Source of the DNA: JAVJST01 sp040219295
GTDB taxonomy: Bacteria > Pseudomonadota > Alphaproteobacteria > Rhodospirillales > Casp-alpha2
Assembly (NCBI GenBank): GCA_040219295.1
Contig: JAVJST010000005.1
Span: 558,001 to 622,000, forward strand
Direction of reading: 5' to 3'
DNA: 64,000 nt
Shown here piece by piece: positions 45,310-55,707 of the stretch. A program made the translations under genes and the position numbers. The notes below the pieces were generated by a model. The model did not search any database. It saw nothing but the letters and a program-made list of their open reading frames with translations, and was not told where the DNA came from. Numbering within the stretch: the stretch's first letter is position 1; the number at the start of each line of letters is the position of its first letter.

Positions 45310-46020
45310 TCAATTTAGCGGCGTGCCGGCAATCTCGTCGGGCGATCTGAACCTGCCTTGGAACGGGATCGTGATAGATGTGCGCAGGACGCCCGCAGGC
45401 CCCTTGATGGGCGCGACGGAGTGAAGAGAATTGTTGGTTCGCTTGAACGATACCAGCCTGTTCGGCACGTAGGTCGCCTCGAACAAGGTATCGACGTCCT
45501 CCCACAAGATGTCGCCCGGGGTAATCGCCGAGAAATCCGCATCGGGCGCTGACTTGTGCCGGTGACACAGCATGCCGCCGCCCCATGCCTCGTCCCACTC
45601 GGCGGTCGGCATGTAGATGACGTAGGTGATCACTTTGCTGGAACCGTCGGGATGGGGAAAGATCGAGCCGCCATCGGCGGGCAGGGCGCTGAGCTCGAAG
45701 TTCTTGCGGCCGAAGATTTCGATCTCCGTAAGGAACGGCACACGCATGTCGACTTCGGTCAGAATGCCCGAGGTTCCCGAGAACGCGTAGAAATCGCGCC
45801 AGGCGGGGTGAGTTTCAATCAACTGGCGGAAGGCGTCGCTCGTTTCGTCCGTGTCGACGATCCGGTACTTGTTGCCGACGCTCGCGAGCGAGGAGAAGCC
45901 GGCCAATGGGAACGACTCGGCTAGTTCCCGATAAATGTCAGGACGGATGAAATCATCGATGCAGAAGTACTCGAAAGTGTCCTTTCGATGCACCGTCAGT
46001 CGCATGTTCTCGTTCAGCAT
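45310..46020 (-). CDS. 2-oxoglutarate/Fe(II) dioxygenase (prolyl-hydroxylase-like)
   Basis: The 236-residue protein has the facial triad His123-x-Asp125 (FPHPDG) and His200 (NNSLHSV) with Arg213 for 2-oxoglutarate. The N-terminal FCIDDFIRPDIYRELAESFP is usual for SM-20/P4H-type enzymes. Such enzymes hydroxylate prolyl residues, sugars or lipids. It is first in a tight minus-strand operon with an FkbM methyltransferase and a GT-like protein. Hydroxylation of a carbohydrate or peptide later methylated is plausible but unproven. The promoter would lie in the 178-bp gap to the divergent EamA gene. Confidence 0.83.
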   Translation of the reverse strand: MLNENMRLTVHRKDTFEYFCIDDFIRPDIYRELAESFPLAGFSSLASVGNKYRIVDTDETSDAFRQLIETHPAWRDFYAFSGTSGILTEVDMRVPFLTEIEIFGRKNFELSALPADGGSIFPHPDGSSKVITYVIYMPTAEWDEAWGGGMLCHRHKSAPDADFSAITPGDILWEDVDTLFEATYVPNRLVSFKRTNNSLHSVAPIKGPAGVLRTSITIPFQGRFRSPDEIAGTPLN

Positions 46021-46198
46021 GGGCCGGTCCGGACCCCCGGTGATCTCGTGAGGGCGCGTGCGGCCCGAAGGCCATCATGCTGGCGATCCGTTGAATCTTT
46101 GTTAACGATGTCGACAGCCGGGCGGCTGCCTTTGCTGGTCGTCGTTTGCCTTCAACAGTGTTGGCTTAGGAGCGTGCTGGCGGTGTAGATGTGATCGC

Positions 46199-47098
46199 AT
46201 GAGCACCGGAGAGAACAGCGCCGTCCTTCAGGCATCGCCGGCGATCGCGATCGTGATGATCATGATCAGCGGCGGGGTTCTGGCCGGCATGGACGTCACC
46301 GCCAAGTACCTGGCGATCGAACTTCCGGTGCTGCTGGTGATATGGGGCCGCTACTTCTTCCATACCGTGATCACCTTCTTCGTTTACGCAGGCAAGCGCC
46401 GGTCCCTCGGGTTCCTGCGCGCGCGCCGACCGGTGTTTCAGTTCTTCCGCGCGGCGGCGTTGTTCGGCGCGACCTCGTTCATGTACGTGGCGATCACGCT
46501 GATGCCGCTCGGCGACGCCGCGGCCATCCAGTTCATGGCGCCAGTGATTGTCACGGTGATCTCCGCCCTGTTCCTTGGTGAATCCGTCGGGCCTAGGCGC
46601 ATCACGGCCGTTGTCGTTGCCTTTGGCGGCGTCCTGCTGGTCGCTCGGCCGGGTTCGGACGTGCTGGGCTGGGCTGCCTTGCTGCCGCTCGCCACGGCGG
46701 CGCTGCTTGGCATCTACATGGTGATGACGCGGATGATCAGGGAAAGCGACAACCCCGATGCCACGACGTTCTATTCGACGGCGGTCGGCGCGCTGGTGCT
46801 GACGCTGGCCGTGCCGTTCTACTGGCAGACCCTGACACTTTTTGAATGGAGCCTGATGATGACGATGGGATCGGCCGGCGCCGTTGGCCACTTCCTGCTC
46901 GTGAAGGCGTTTCATGCCGCCGAGGCCTCGATGCTTGCTCCCTTCACCTATTCTCAGGTAGTCGCCGCGATCGCATGGGGATTTCTGGTGTTCGGCGATG
47001 TCCCGAGCTTGTGGACCACCGCCGGGGCGACGTTGATCATCGGCAGTGGCATCTATGTCTGGTACCGCGAGACCTTCCGGCGTCGGCAGGCCGCATAG
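46199..47098 (+). CDS. DMT-superfamily EamA transporter
   Basis: The 299-residue membrane protein has ten hydrophobic helices in two EamA repeats, the first ending near ITLMPLGDAAAIQFMAPV and LFLGESVGPRRITAVVVAFGGVLLVARPG, the second containing AEASMLAPFTYSQVVAAIAWGFLVFGDVPS. It exports or imports a small metabolite across the inner membrane; the substrate cannot be told from the sequence. The 2OG operon lies divergent and the sulfotransferase gene follows on the same strand after about 85 bp. Confidence 0.88.
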   Translation: MSTGENSAVLQASPAIAIVMIMISGGVLAGMDVTAKYLAIELPVLLVIWGRYFFHTVITFFVYAGKRRSLGFLRARRPVFQFFRAAALFGATSFMYVAITLMPLGDAAAIQFMAPVIVTVISALFLGESVGPRRITAVVVAFGGVLLVARPGSDVLGWAALLPLATAALLGIYMVMTRMIRESDNPDATTFYSTAVGALVLTLAVPFYWQTLTLFEWSLMMTMGSAGAVGHFLLVKAFHAAEASMLAPFTYSQVVAAIAWGFLVFGDVPSLWTTAGATLIIGSGIYVWYRETFRRRQAA

Positions 47099-47183
47099 CC
47101 GGTTGGCAGTGAGCGCGAGACGAGGGACGGTTTCTATGCCACAGGGAGGAAACCGGAGTACACTGCAATTCTCGCACGCGCGA

Positions 47184-48092
47184 ATGGACAAGCTCATGTC
47201 GTCACCCAACTGGCCCAAGAAGACCCGGGAACTCCACAATCATCATTTCGACTCGACGATCTGGAACGATTTCGTGTTTCGCGACGATGACATCGTCATA
47301 TCGACCTACGCGAAATCGGGCACAACATGGGTCCAGCAGATCGTTAGCCAGTTGTTGTTCGACGGTGCGGAGAATCTGCCGGTCGCCGAGATGTCTCCGT
47401 GGCTGGACCTCCGGGTGCCGCCCAAGGAAATAAAACTGGCCGAAATCGAAAAGCAAACCCACCGGCGGTTTCTGAAGACACACCTTCCTGTCGATGCGCT
47501 CGTATTCTCGCCCTCGGCCAAGTACATTTACATCGCGCGTGACGGACGAGACGTGGTCTGGAGCATGTACAACCACCACGCCAGCGCGAACGACTTCTGG
47601 TATGAGGCCCTTAACGACACGCCGGGCCGGGTCGGCCCCCCGATCGAACGGCCGCCGGAATCGATCCGTCAGTATTTCCTCGACTGGCTCGAAAGAGACG
47701 GCCATCCGTTCTGGCCGTTCTGGGAAAACATCCGCACGTGGTGGGATATCCGGGAACTTCCCAACGTGCTGATGGTACACTTTGCCGATCTGAAGGCGGA
47801 TATGGCGGGGGAGATTCGCCGTATTGCCGATTTTCTCGATATCGAGATCGACGAGGCGAACTGGGAGACGATCCTCGAGCATTGCAGCTTCGACTACATG
47901 AAGGCGAACGCCACGTTGTCGGTTCCGCTGGCCGGAGCCTTCTGGGACGGCGGCGCAGGGACATTCATCAACAAGGGCACCAACGCTCGCTGGCGCGATG
48001 TGCTCAGCGAGGCCGACTGCAAGGCCTATGAACGCAGGGCGGAAGCGGAACTCGGACTGGATTGCGCCGCCTGGCTGCGGGGCGGCGGCTAG
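47184..48092 (+). CDS. PAPS-dependent sulfotransferase (SULT-like)
   Basis: The 302-residue cytosolic sulfotransferase has the 5'-phosphosulfate loop TYAKSGTTWVQQI and the 3'-phosphate motif YIYIARDGRDVVWSMYNH, and ends in the usual KGTNARWRDVL loop (the GxxGxWK region). It transfers sulfate from PAPS to an alcohol or amine. ATG 47184 gives the family length; ATG 47136 has a better ribosome site (GAGGGA) and would add 16 residues. It may share a message with the EamA gene upstream. The acceptor is unknown. Confidence 0.87.
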   Translation: MDKLMSSPNWPKKTRELHNHHFDSTIWNDFVFRDDDIVISTYAKSGTTWVQQIVSQLLFDGAENLPVAEMSPWLDLRVPPKEIKLAEIEKQTHRRFLKTHLPVDALVFSPSAKYIYIARDGRDVVWSMYNHHASANDFWYEALNDTPGRVGPPIERPPESIRQYFLDWLERDGHPFWPFWENIRTWWDIRELPNVLMVHFADLKADMAGEIRRIADFLDIEIDEANWETILEHCSFDYMKANATLSVPLAGAFWDGGAGTFINKGTNARWRDVLSEADCKAYERRAEAELGLDCAAWLRGGG

Positions 48093-48115
48093 TCGAACCG
48101 AAACGGCCTGACAAA

Positions 48116-48180
48116 CTAACGCGTCAGCAGTTTGTAATTGATGCGGTGCGGTTCGACCGCGTCGTCGCTCAGGCGGCGTT
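48116..48180 (-). repeat. Diverged 65-bp copy of the ettA 3' end
   Basis: It matches 48986-49050 at 57 of 65 bases by eye. On the minus strand it reads RRLSDDAVEPHRINYKLLTR and a TAG, against RRLGDDAVEPHRIKYKPLTR in ettA. It starts where the stop codon of the endonuclease/exonuclease/phosphatase gene forms, so that gene lies exactly between the two copies. Confidence 0.85.
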
Positions 48181-48949
48181 ACTCAAAGCACACTAACAGC
48201 GGAAGGTGATCCGACGCCCTGCGTGCGAGTGGCGAGTCGATCGTGACAGCCGAGGTCGCCCGCTGCGCAAAGGACGGCGTCGCGAACACGTAATCGATGC
48301 GCCGCGAGATCACGCACGAATGATCGGCGACAAGCCCGCTCGGATAGGTCGGCGGCGGCATTTCGCTTAACCGCCGGAAGACGTCGACGTGCGTTTCGGT
48401 CATGCGATCGATGACTTCGAAGCGAACGTCGAACTCGGCGTTTCCGGCGAGCCCGGCGTAACGCGCTTCGTCGCTGCGCGCAAGCGCGTTGAAGTCGCCG
48501 AGCATCACCCGGTCCGGATGGTCGCCGAGGTGATCCAGGATATGGCCGATCTCGGAAAGCCGCTCGTCTTCCGAGTAGGCGTGCAGGTGCAGGCTGCAGA
48601 CCTGCAACAGCCCGGAGGGCGTGTCGACGATCGCCGACAGCGCGGCCGACTGAAACGCCCGGCCGGGGAAGGTGTCGGCATCGCGGAGCGGGTAACGCGA
48701 TAGTATCGCGGTGTGGTAGCGGCCGCCGTCCGTATAAACTGCGCCCTCGGCCATCGCGGTGTGGCCGAGGCCGAGCGACTTTGAGACCTTTTGCCGGATT
48801 CCGCCGTTCTCGAAGCCGTTGGCTTCCTGCAGCGCCACGATATCGGGCGCGCTTTCCTGCAGCACGGCGCAAATGTGGTCGAGTCGCGACGGCCCACCGA
48901 AGCGGCCGTCGCCGCCGCAGAGAATATTGTAACTCACGAGCTTCATCAT
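48179..48949 (-). CDS. Endonuclease/exonuclease/phosphatase-family protein
   Basis: The 256-residue protein has the EEP motifs: VSYNILCGGDG at the start, VALQEANG with the metal-binding glutamate, HLHAYSEDER, LGDFNA near 151 and ASDHLPLLV at the end, with the catalytic HxD pair. Members cut DNA, RNA or phospholipids. No signal peptide is seen, so it acts inside the cell. Its stop codon TAA spans the junction with a second copy of the ettA 3' end, and the real ettA follows 36 bp upstream of its start, so the gene appears to have been inserted next to ettA. Confidence 0.85.
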   Translation of the reverse strand: MMKLVSYNILCGGDGRFGGPSRLDHICAVLQESAPDIVALQEANGFENGGIRQKVSKSLGLGHTAMAEGAVYTDGGRYHTAILSRYPLRDADTFPGRAFQSAALSAIVDTPSGLLQVCSLHLHAYSEDERLSEIGHILDHLGDHPDRVMLGDFNALARSDEARYAGLAGNAEFDVRFEVIDRMTETHVDVFRRLSEMPPPTYPSGLVADHSCVISRRIDYVFATPSFAQRATSAVTIDSPLARRASDHLPLLVCFE

Positions 48950-48985
48950 CGCCTATTTATGGCCGGTGCCCCGCGTTCCACCGGG

Positions 48986-50665
<1,680 letters not shown>

Positions 50666-50890
50666 AGCTGAGCACCGTTGCCGGAAAAGGTTTAGGGTTG
50701 CCGGTTTCTAGCCGAACGCGGCCCCGTCCGCAACGCCCTCCGCATCCAGATTTGCCCGCCCGTCAACGGGGCCGGGCCCGGAAAATCGTTTCGGCCGGGC
50801 CGCCGATTGGCTAATGTCGACATTCCGGCGGACCGCTGCCGTCGACCGGTCGATTTCCATCGGCCACCTGGGACAGGGGACGAGCGTCGC

Positions 50891-51850
50891 ATGGCGCGGA
50901 AGCTGGCACCGATGAAAGGTTTCCTCCGGACCATCGTGGTTACCGGGCTTGCAACGGGCTTCACGCTGCCGGCGCACGCCGGTTCGTACGCTACGGCGTA
51001 CGACATGAGCATCTTTCTCAACGAGAGCCACCCGTTCGATACGGCGGCGCAACCAGTACAGCCAGTACAGCCGGCGCAGAACACGTTGCTGGTGGCCGAT
51101 CCCGCCGCCAACCCGGGTGCGGGCGAGGACCTGTTCGCCGACGACGAGTTCGGCGACCTCGACGGCCTGCTGGCGGAAAGTGACGAAGTCGACGTCAACG
51201 ATCCGATCGAGCCCGTGAACCGGTTCATTTTCGGCTTCAACCAGATCGTCGAGGACCTCATCCTCAGGCCGATCTCGTATACCTACAATGCAGTAGTGCC
51301 CGATGCCGGCCGCGAGGCCGTCACCAATTTCCTCAACAACCTGTCGAGCCCCGTGGTCCTAGCCAACGACCTCTTGCAGGGCGAGGGCGAACGCGCATTA
51401 CAGACGACGCAGCGCATGCTGATCAACACGACCATCGGTGTCGGCGGTCTATGGGATGCGGCAGAGTACTTCGGCATACCGGAACACCGCGAGGATTTTG
51501 GACAGACTATGGCGGTCTGGGGCGTTGGCGAGGGTTTCTATCTGGTGCTGCCCATTCTGGGGCCGAGCAATCCCCGAGATGCGATCGGCAGGTTCGGCGT
51601 CGACACGTTCCTCGATCCGGTCGGGCTCTATCTCGTCAACACCGACCAGGAAGAGTGGCAGTACGCGCGTATCGGTGTCACCGGCGTGACCGAGTATGCC
51701 GCGATCGTCGAGGAGCTGGATTCGCTTCGTGACACATCAATCGACTATTATGCCGCGATCCGCAGTTTCTACCGCCAGCGGCGCCAAGCCGAGATCGATA
51801 ACCTTGATGGCGACGCCATCGGCGGTGCGAACACCGCGTGGGACAATTGA
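50891..51850 (+). CDS. mlaA: MlaA/VacJ-family outer-membrane lipid-asymmetry protein
   Basis: ATG 50891 has GGGGACGAG before it; the earlier in-frame ATG at 50807 lacks one. The 319-residue protein has a signal peptide ending in PAHAG, then an acidic proline/glutamine stretch (AQPVQPVQPAQ), and the MlaA domain from about 95 (NDPIEPVNRFIFGFN, GEGFYLVLPILGPSNPRDAIG). MlaA removes stray phospholipid from the outer leaflet. Classical MlaA is a lipoprotein, but no lipobox cysteine is seen here. No mlaBCDEF genes lie nearby. Confidence 0.88.
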   Translation: MARKLAPMKGFLRTIVVTGLATGFTLPAHAGSYATAYDMSIFLNESHPFDTAAQPVQPVQPAQNTLLVADPAANPGAGEDLFADDEFGDLDGLLAESDEVDVNDPIEPVNRFIFGFNQIVEDLILRPISYTYNAVVPDAGREAVTNFLNNLSSPVVLANDLLQGEGERALQTTQRMLINTTIGVGGLWDAAEYFGIPEHREDFGQTMAVWGVGEGFYLVLPILGPSNPRDAIGRFGVDTFLDPVGLYLVNTDQEEWQYARIGVTGVTEYAAIVEELDSLRDTSIDYYAAIRSFYRQRRQAEIDNLDGDAIGGANTAWDN

Positions 51851-51902
51851 TCGATGTAACGGGGGCCCGGGGAAAGGGGCCCGGCAGTCGGACGAGGGAG
51901 CG

Positions 51903-52334
51903 ATGTCGGACGAACTTCAAAGGCACAAGGAACTTCTGGCGGCGGCGCAGGCTGAGATCGAGGAACTTCGCGGGAAAGTCGGGAAATGCTCGACGACAAT
52001 TCTTGAGACCGTATTGGCGCAAGAACAGCAGGAGAATGAAGTCACGTTCCTGCGGGCACGGGTTGAGGAACTTGAGGCTATTCTCGCAGAATCCGAGGAG
52101 ACGCAGCGTGCCGCGGCCGAGGTCATAGACGCCATGCAGGGTGCGATGGGCCGTATGCAAGAAACCATCACCAAGGTCACGGCAAAGGCCAAGGAAACCC
52201 TCTCGGTCGCTCAGCTTCAGGCGGAGGTCGAGGAACTGGAGGACGCCGCGGCGAACACCCTCGATCCCGACGAGCTTGCCGAGTACAACGCGCGGATCGC
52301 GGATCTCAAGGAACGGGTGCGCAAGAAGACCTAA
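51903..52334 (+). CDS. Coiled-coil protein of unknown function
   Basis: ATG 51903 has GAGGGAGCG directly before it and lies 52 bp after mlaA. The 143-residue product is almost entirely helical with heptad patterns (LLAAAQAEIEELRGKV, VEELEAILAESEETQ, LQAEVEELEDAA), few hydrophobics, no signal peptide and no membrane segment. It is probably cytoplasmic and oligomeric. No family is recognised. Its position behind mlaA may mean shared transcription but does not prove a shared job. Confidence 0.72.
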   Translation: MSDELQRHKELLAAAQAEIEELRGKVGKCSTTILETVLAQEQQENEVTFLRARVEELEAILAESEETQRAAAEVIDAMQGAMGRMQETITKVTAKAKETLSVAQLQAEVEELEDAAANTLDPDELAEYNARIADLKERVRKKT

Positions 52335-52355
52335 CCAGACGCGGCGGCCTCCCGT

Positions 52356-52769
52356 CTACACCTGCGCCATGAACGCGGACCTTAATCGCGCGATCAGCTC
52401 GTCGCGCTCGACCGCATCGTAAACGAGCGGCGGGTGCTTGCCCCAGACCGGCGCCGGCCAGGCGTCGTCGTCGATCTGCCGGGCGATGACGTGAACATGA
52501 AGCTGTTCGACGATGTTGCCGAGCGAAGCGATGTTCAGCTTGTACGGCGCGAACAGCGTTCTGAGAACCTTCGCCGCCATATCGATCTCATCGGAGAGGA
52601 CATAACGGTCGGACGGCGCCAAATCGATTAGGTCACGCACGCCGCCCCGGCGGGGAACCAGGATCAGCCACGGGTAGCGCTGGTCGTCCATGAGTCGGAC
52701 CGTCGACAGCGCCCAGTCGATGACGGGGTGGGTGTCGGCGTCGAGTTTGGGATCGAGTTCGAAGGCCAT
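52356..52769 (-). CDS. HIT-family (histidine triad) protein
   Basis: The 137-residue protein has a HIT domain with WLILVPRRGGVRDLIDL and the triad region QLHVHVIARQ. The first triad position is Gln89 rather than histidine; His91 and His93 are kept, as in a known subgroup with QLHxH. HIT proteins hydrolyse nucleotide-linked phosphoramidates or dinucleoside polyphosphates. It converges on the coiled-coil gene and is followed on the same strand by nothing nearby. Substrate unknown. Confidence 0.85.
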   Translation of the reverse strand: MAFELDPKLDADTHPVIDWALSTVRLMDDQRYPWLILVPRRGGVRDLIDLAPSDRYVLSDEIDMAAKVLRTLFAPYKLNIASLGNIVEQLHVHVIARQIDDDAWPAPVWGKHPPLVYDAVERDELIARLRSAFMAQV

Positions 52770-52774
52770 GAATT

Positions 52775-53689
52775 CTAACTTGCCCGTCGATCGATGTCCG
52801 GGCGTGATACGAAACGGCGTGCAAACTGATCGCGGACGTGCTCGGCGAATCGTTCGACCACAGGGCTGCGCGCATCGCTCCGGGTGTAGAGATTGACGTG
52901 AAACTGCGGCAACGGCGGTAGCCCTTCATCCGCGCCGAGAATGCGCAGGTGATCGGGCACTGTCGAACGTAGCAGTGCCGACAGGGCGATGCCTGCTTCG
53001 ACGGTCGCCAGCAGGGCGTCGTGGTCCCCGACAGGCCCTACCGTGCGCCAGTCGCGGCCGACTCGCTCCAAGGCGCCGACTCGAGTGGCGGTGAAGCTGC
53101 AGATCGACGAGGTCGTCGCCACGGGGAGCGGATGTTCTTCGTGAATGCGGCCGTCCTGACTGCCGATCCAGACAAGTTCGTCGGTCATCAGACGGAGGGC
53201 GTGGGCCGGTGTCGAATGTTCGGTCAACAGCATGACGTCGAGCGAACCCTCGGCCATGCGCTCCCGCAGCAGCCGGGTCATATCGCACACCAGATCGATG
53301 TGAACACGGGGCCACGCGTCGTGAAATCCCCTGAGCACCGGCGGGATGAATGGCCGTACGAGGTCGCGCGGCACACCGAAACGGATCTCGCCTTCGAACT
53401 CGGGTTCGTTCATCAGGCCCCAAACCTCGTCGTTAAGGGTGATCAGGCGGCGCGCGTGCACCAGCAGTCGCTCACCGTCGACGGTCAGAGTCAGTTCGCG
53501 CCGACTGCGGTCGAACAACTGTTTGCCGAGCAGCTCCTCGAGTCGCTTGATCTGTTGGCTGACCGCACCCTGGGTCAGGTTCAGGAGCCGTGCCGCCGAC
53601 GTCATGCCGCCGGTCTCGACCGTGGCGATGAAGGCTCGGGCGAGCGAGACATCGATGTTCCGGATGATCGTAGAGTCATTAGAATTCAT
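52775..53689 (-). CDS. LysR-family transcriptional regulator
   Basis: The frame opens at 53752, but ATG 53689 (MNSNDSTI) is a better start for the family; neither has a strong ribosome site. The 304-residue protein has the LysR HTH at about 11-70 (FIATVETGGMTSAARLLNLTQGAVSQQIKRLEELLGKQLFDR) and a periplasmic-binding-like effector domain. It is divergent from a DUF1127 gene over about 108 bp, an arrangement repeated in alphaproteobacteria, and probably controls it. The effector is unknown. Confidence 0.87.
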   Translation of the reverse strand: MNSNDSTIIRNIDVSLARAFIATVETGGMTSAARLLNLTQGAVSQQIKRLEELLGKQLFDRSRRELTLTVDGERLLVHARRLITLNDEVWGLMNEPEFEGEIRFGVPRDLVRPFIPPVLRGFHDAWPRVHIDLVCDMTRLLRERMAEGSLDVMLLTEHSTPAHALRLMTDELVWIGSQDGRIHEEHPLPVATTSSICSFTATRVGALERVGRDWRTVGPVGDHDALLATVEAGIALSALLRSTVPDHLRILGADEGLPPLPQFHVNLYTRSDARSPVVERFAEHVRDQFARRFVSRPDIDRRAS

Positions 53690-53797
53690 GATGATATACA
53701 TTAAACATATTCGTTTCCGTAATACAACAAGATCACGCATCATCTGCGTCACCTAACGCGGCCAACTTGGCGGCCGTCCCTAGGATGGAGACGAACC

Positions 53798-54001
53798 ATG
53801 ACCACGATGAGGTATACTCAACGCATCCCGCAGGTCCGCATGCCCGGCATGTGGGGCCGTATGATCGCCGACTACCGGGTGTGGCAGGAGCGCCAAGCGC
53901 TGGCGGCATTGACCGATGATCAACTCAGCGACACCGGGATCACGCGATTGGAGGCCGATGCCGAGATGTACCGAGGGTTCTTCGACACTGACCTGCGCTG
54001 A
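53798..54001 (+). CDS. DUF1127 small protein
   Basis: The 67-residue protein has the DUF1127 core ALAALTDDQLSDTGITRLEADAE near the C-terminus, with an arginine-rich N-terminal half (VRMPGMWGRMIADYRVWQERQ). Related small proteins in Agrobacterium affect phosphate, nitrogen and RNA-related regulation. GGATGGAGACGAACC lies before the ATG. It faces the LysR gene across a short gap. Confidence 0.85.
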   Translation: MTTMRYTQRIPQVRMPGMWGRMIADYRVWQERQALAALTDDQLSDTGITRLEADAEMYRGFFDTDLR

Positions 54002-54132
54002 CTTCTGGCGGTTCCCGGGTCCGGTCTTGTCATCCCGAGGGGTAGGGCACATATTGCGCTGCAGCAATCCGTGCTGCATCGCGCCAATCGCGATACCCAC
54101 GACCCCAGGACAATACCAGGAAGGAGCCCCGC

Positions 54133-54912
54133 ATGGCGTACGAAAACATCATCGTCGAAATCCGCGACGGCGGCGTCGGTCTCATCACGCTCAACCGGCC
54201 GGACGCGCTCAACGCGTTGAACGGCGAGTTGATGACCGAGATGGCTGTTGCGCTCGACGCCTTCGAGGCCGACGACGCGATCGGCGCCATTGTGCTGACC
54301 GGCAGCGACAAGGCGTTTGCCGCCGGCGCCGACATCAAGGCCATGAAGGACCAGTCCTACATGGACATGTACCTCGGCGACTTCCTCGGAGGACCGTGGC
54401 AGCGTCCGGCAACCTGCCGCAAGCCGATCATCGCCGCGGTTGCGGGTTTCGCGCTCGGCGGCGGCTGCGAGCTGGCGATGATGTGCGACATCATTCTCGC
54501 CGCCGACACCGCCAAGTTCGGCCAGCCGGAAATCAACCTCGGCATCCTGCCGGGCCTTGGCGGCTCGCAGCGCCTGACCCGTAGCGTCGGTAAATCGAAG
54601 GCCATGGAGATGTGCCTGACGGGCCGCATGATCGGCGCCGACGAAGCGGTCGCCTGCGGCCTCGCCGCCCGGGCCGTCGCCGCCGACGAACTTCTGGACG
54701 ACGCCATCAAGACCGCACAGACAATTGCCTCGAAGTCGCGGCCGACGGTGCTGATGTGCAAGGAAGCGGTCAACCGCGCCTACGAGACAACGCTCGCCGA
54801 GGGCCTGACCTTCGAGCGACGGCTGTTCCACTCGGCATTCGCCACCGAGGATCAGAAGGAAGGCATGGCGGCGTTCGTCGAGAAGCGCAAGCCGGACTTC
54901 AGGAACCGCTGA
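54133..54912 (+). CDS. Enoyl-CoA hydratase/isomerase (crotonase family)
   Basis: The 259-residue crotonase-fold enzyme has both catalytic glutamates of hydratases: Glu113 (GGGCELAMMCD) and Glu133 (GQPEINLG), plus the oxyanion-hole FAAGADIKAM. The sequence is of the typical short-chain FadB-like or PaaF type. It hydrates trans-2-enoyl-CoA in fatty-acid or aromatic-acid breakdown. AAGGAGCCCC lies before the ATG. No other beta-oxidation gene adjoins it, so the pathway cannot be named. Confidence 0.9.
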   Translation: MAYENIIVEIRDGGVGLITLNRPDALNALNGELMTEMAVALDAFEADDAIGAIVLTGSDKAFAAGADIKAMKDQSYMDMYLGDFLGGPWQRPATCRKPIIAAVAGFALGGGCELAMMCDIILAADTAKFGQPEINLGILPGLGGSQRLTRSVGKSKAMEMCLTGRMIGADEAVACGLAARAVAADELLDDAIKTAQTIASKSRPTVLMCKEAVNRAYETTLAEGLTFERRLFHSAFATEDQKEGMAAFVEKRKPDFRNR

Positions 54913-55707
54913 TCAGGCCGTCTTCACAGCGACCACATGGCCGTGCAACAGACCGCGCGCCTCGAGGGCGCGCATGCGCATCTCGGTCGCCTCGCATCGC
55001 GCCTTGAAGCGGTCGGGCCCGAGTGCCGCGCGGATGGCGTCGGCGTCCGTGCCGCTCAGGATATCGTGCTCGCGCGCCGCGATGGCGGCCGACGCCGCGG
55101 TGTGGTCGCGATGGCGATTGATCGCGAGGCCGCCGGCTGTAAGTGCCTCGCGGTAGGTGTCGAACGGCTGGAAGTGGAAGTTGAGACCGTAAGCAGACAT
55201 ACCGGCGACGTAGGCGTCGAACAGTGACGCCGCGTTTTCGCCAGCTTGTGCACGGTTATCGAAAAAGTCTGCGAGCAGCAGCTTGCCGCCCGGTTTCAGG
55301 ATGCGCCGAATCTCCGCGAATATAGCGGCCTTGTTCTCAACGTGGCAGACCACGTCCTTGGTCACGGCGATGTCGAACGACGCATCGTCGAACGGCAGTT
55401 TACCCGGTTCGATACAGCGCGCTGCGACCCGATTCTGCAGTCCCGCCGCCGCGACGGCGGATCGTGCGCGAGCGATCAGGTCGCTCTCGATGTCGATCGC
55501 CGTGACTTGTCCGCAGTCGAACTCGCGCACGAGCATCATCGCCAGGCCGCCGAGACCGCAGCCGATGTCGAGTACGGATTTGCCGGTGATCTCGACGCCG
55601 TCGACCAAGTCGGGCACCTCGCTGGCGCCGCCGGGGGAGAGAAATCCCTCGCCGTAGAGCATCTGCATGCCGGCGACCACGCCGTCGGTGTATTGGGTCA
55701 CGACCAT
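54913..55707 (-). CDS. SAM methyltransferase resembling phosphoethanolamine N-methyltransferases
   Basis: AGGAGG lies just before ATG 55707; the 264-residue protein opens with YTDGVVAGMQMLYGEGFLSPGG, then VLDIGCGLGGLAMMLV (SAM motif I near 45-60), SDLIARARSAV, CHVENKAAIFAEIRRILKPGG. The YGEGFLSPGG stretch upstream of motif I recalls the choline-forming domain of plant and nematode phosphoethanolamine methyltransferases. That would fit the betaine theme of the window. It overlaps the kinase gene by 10 bp in the same operon. A wider methyltransferase role is possible. Confidence 0.65.
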   Translation of the reverse strand: MVVTQYTDGVVAGMQMLYGEGFLSPGGASEVPDLVDGVEITGKSVLDIGCGLGGLAMMLVREFDCGQVTAIDIESDLIARARSAVAAAGLQNRVAARCIEPGKLPFDDASFDIAVTKDVVCHVENKAAIFAEIRRILKPGGKLLLADFFDNRAQAGENAASLFDAYVAGMSAYGLNFHFQPFDTYREALTAGGLAINRHRDHTAASAAIAAREHDILSGTDADAIRAALGPDRFKARCEATEMRMRALEARGLLHGHVVAVKTA

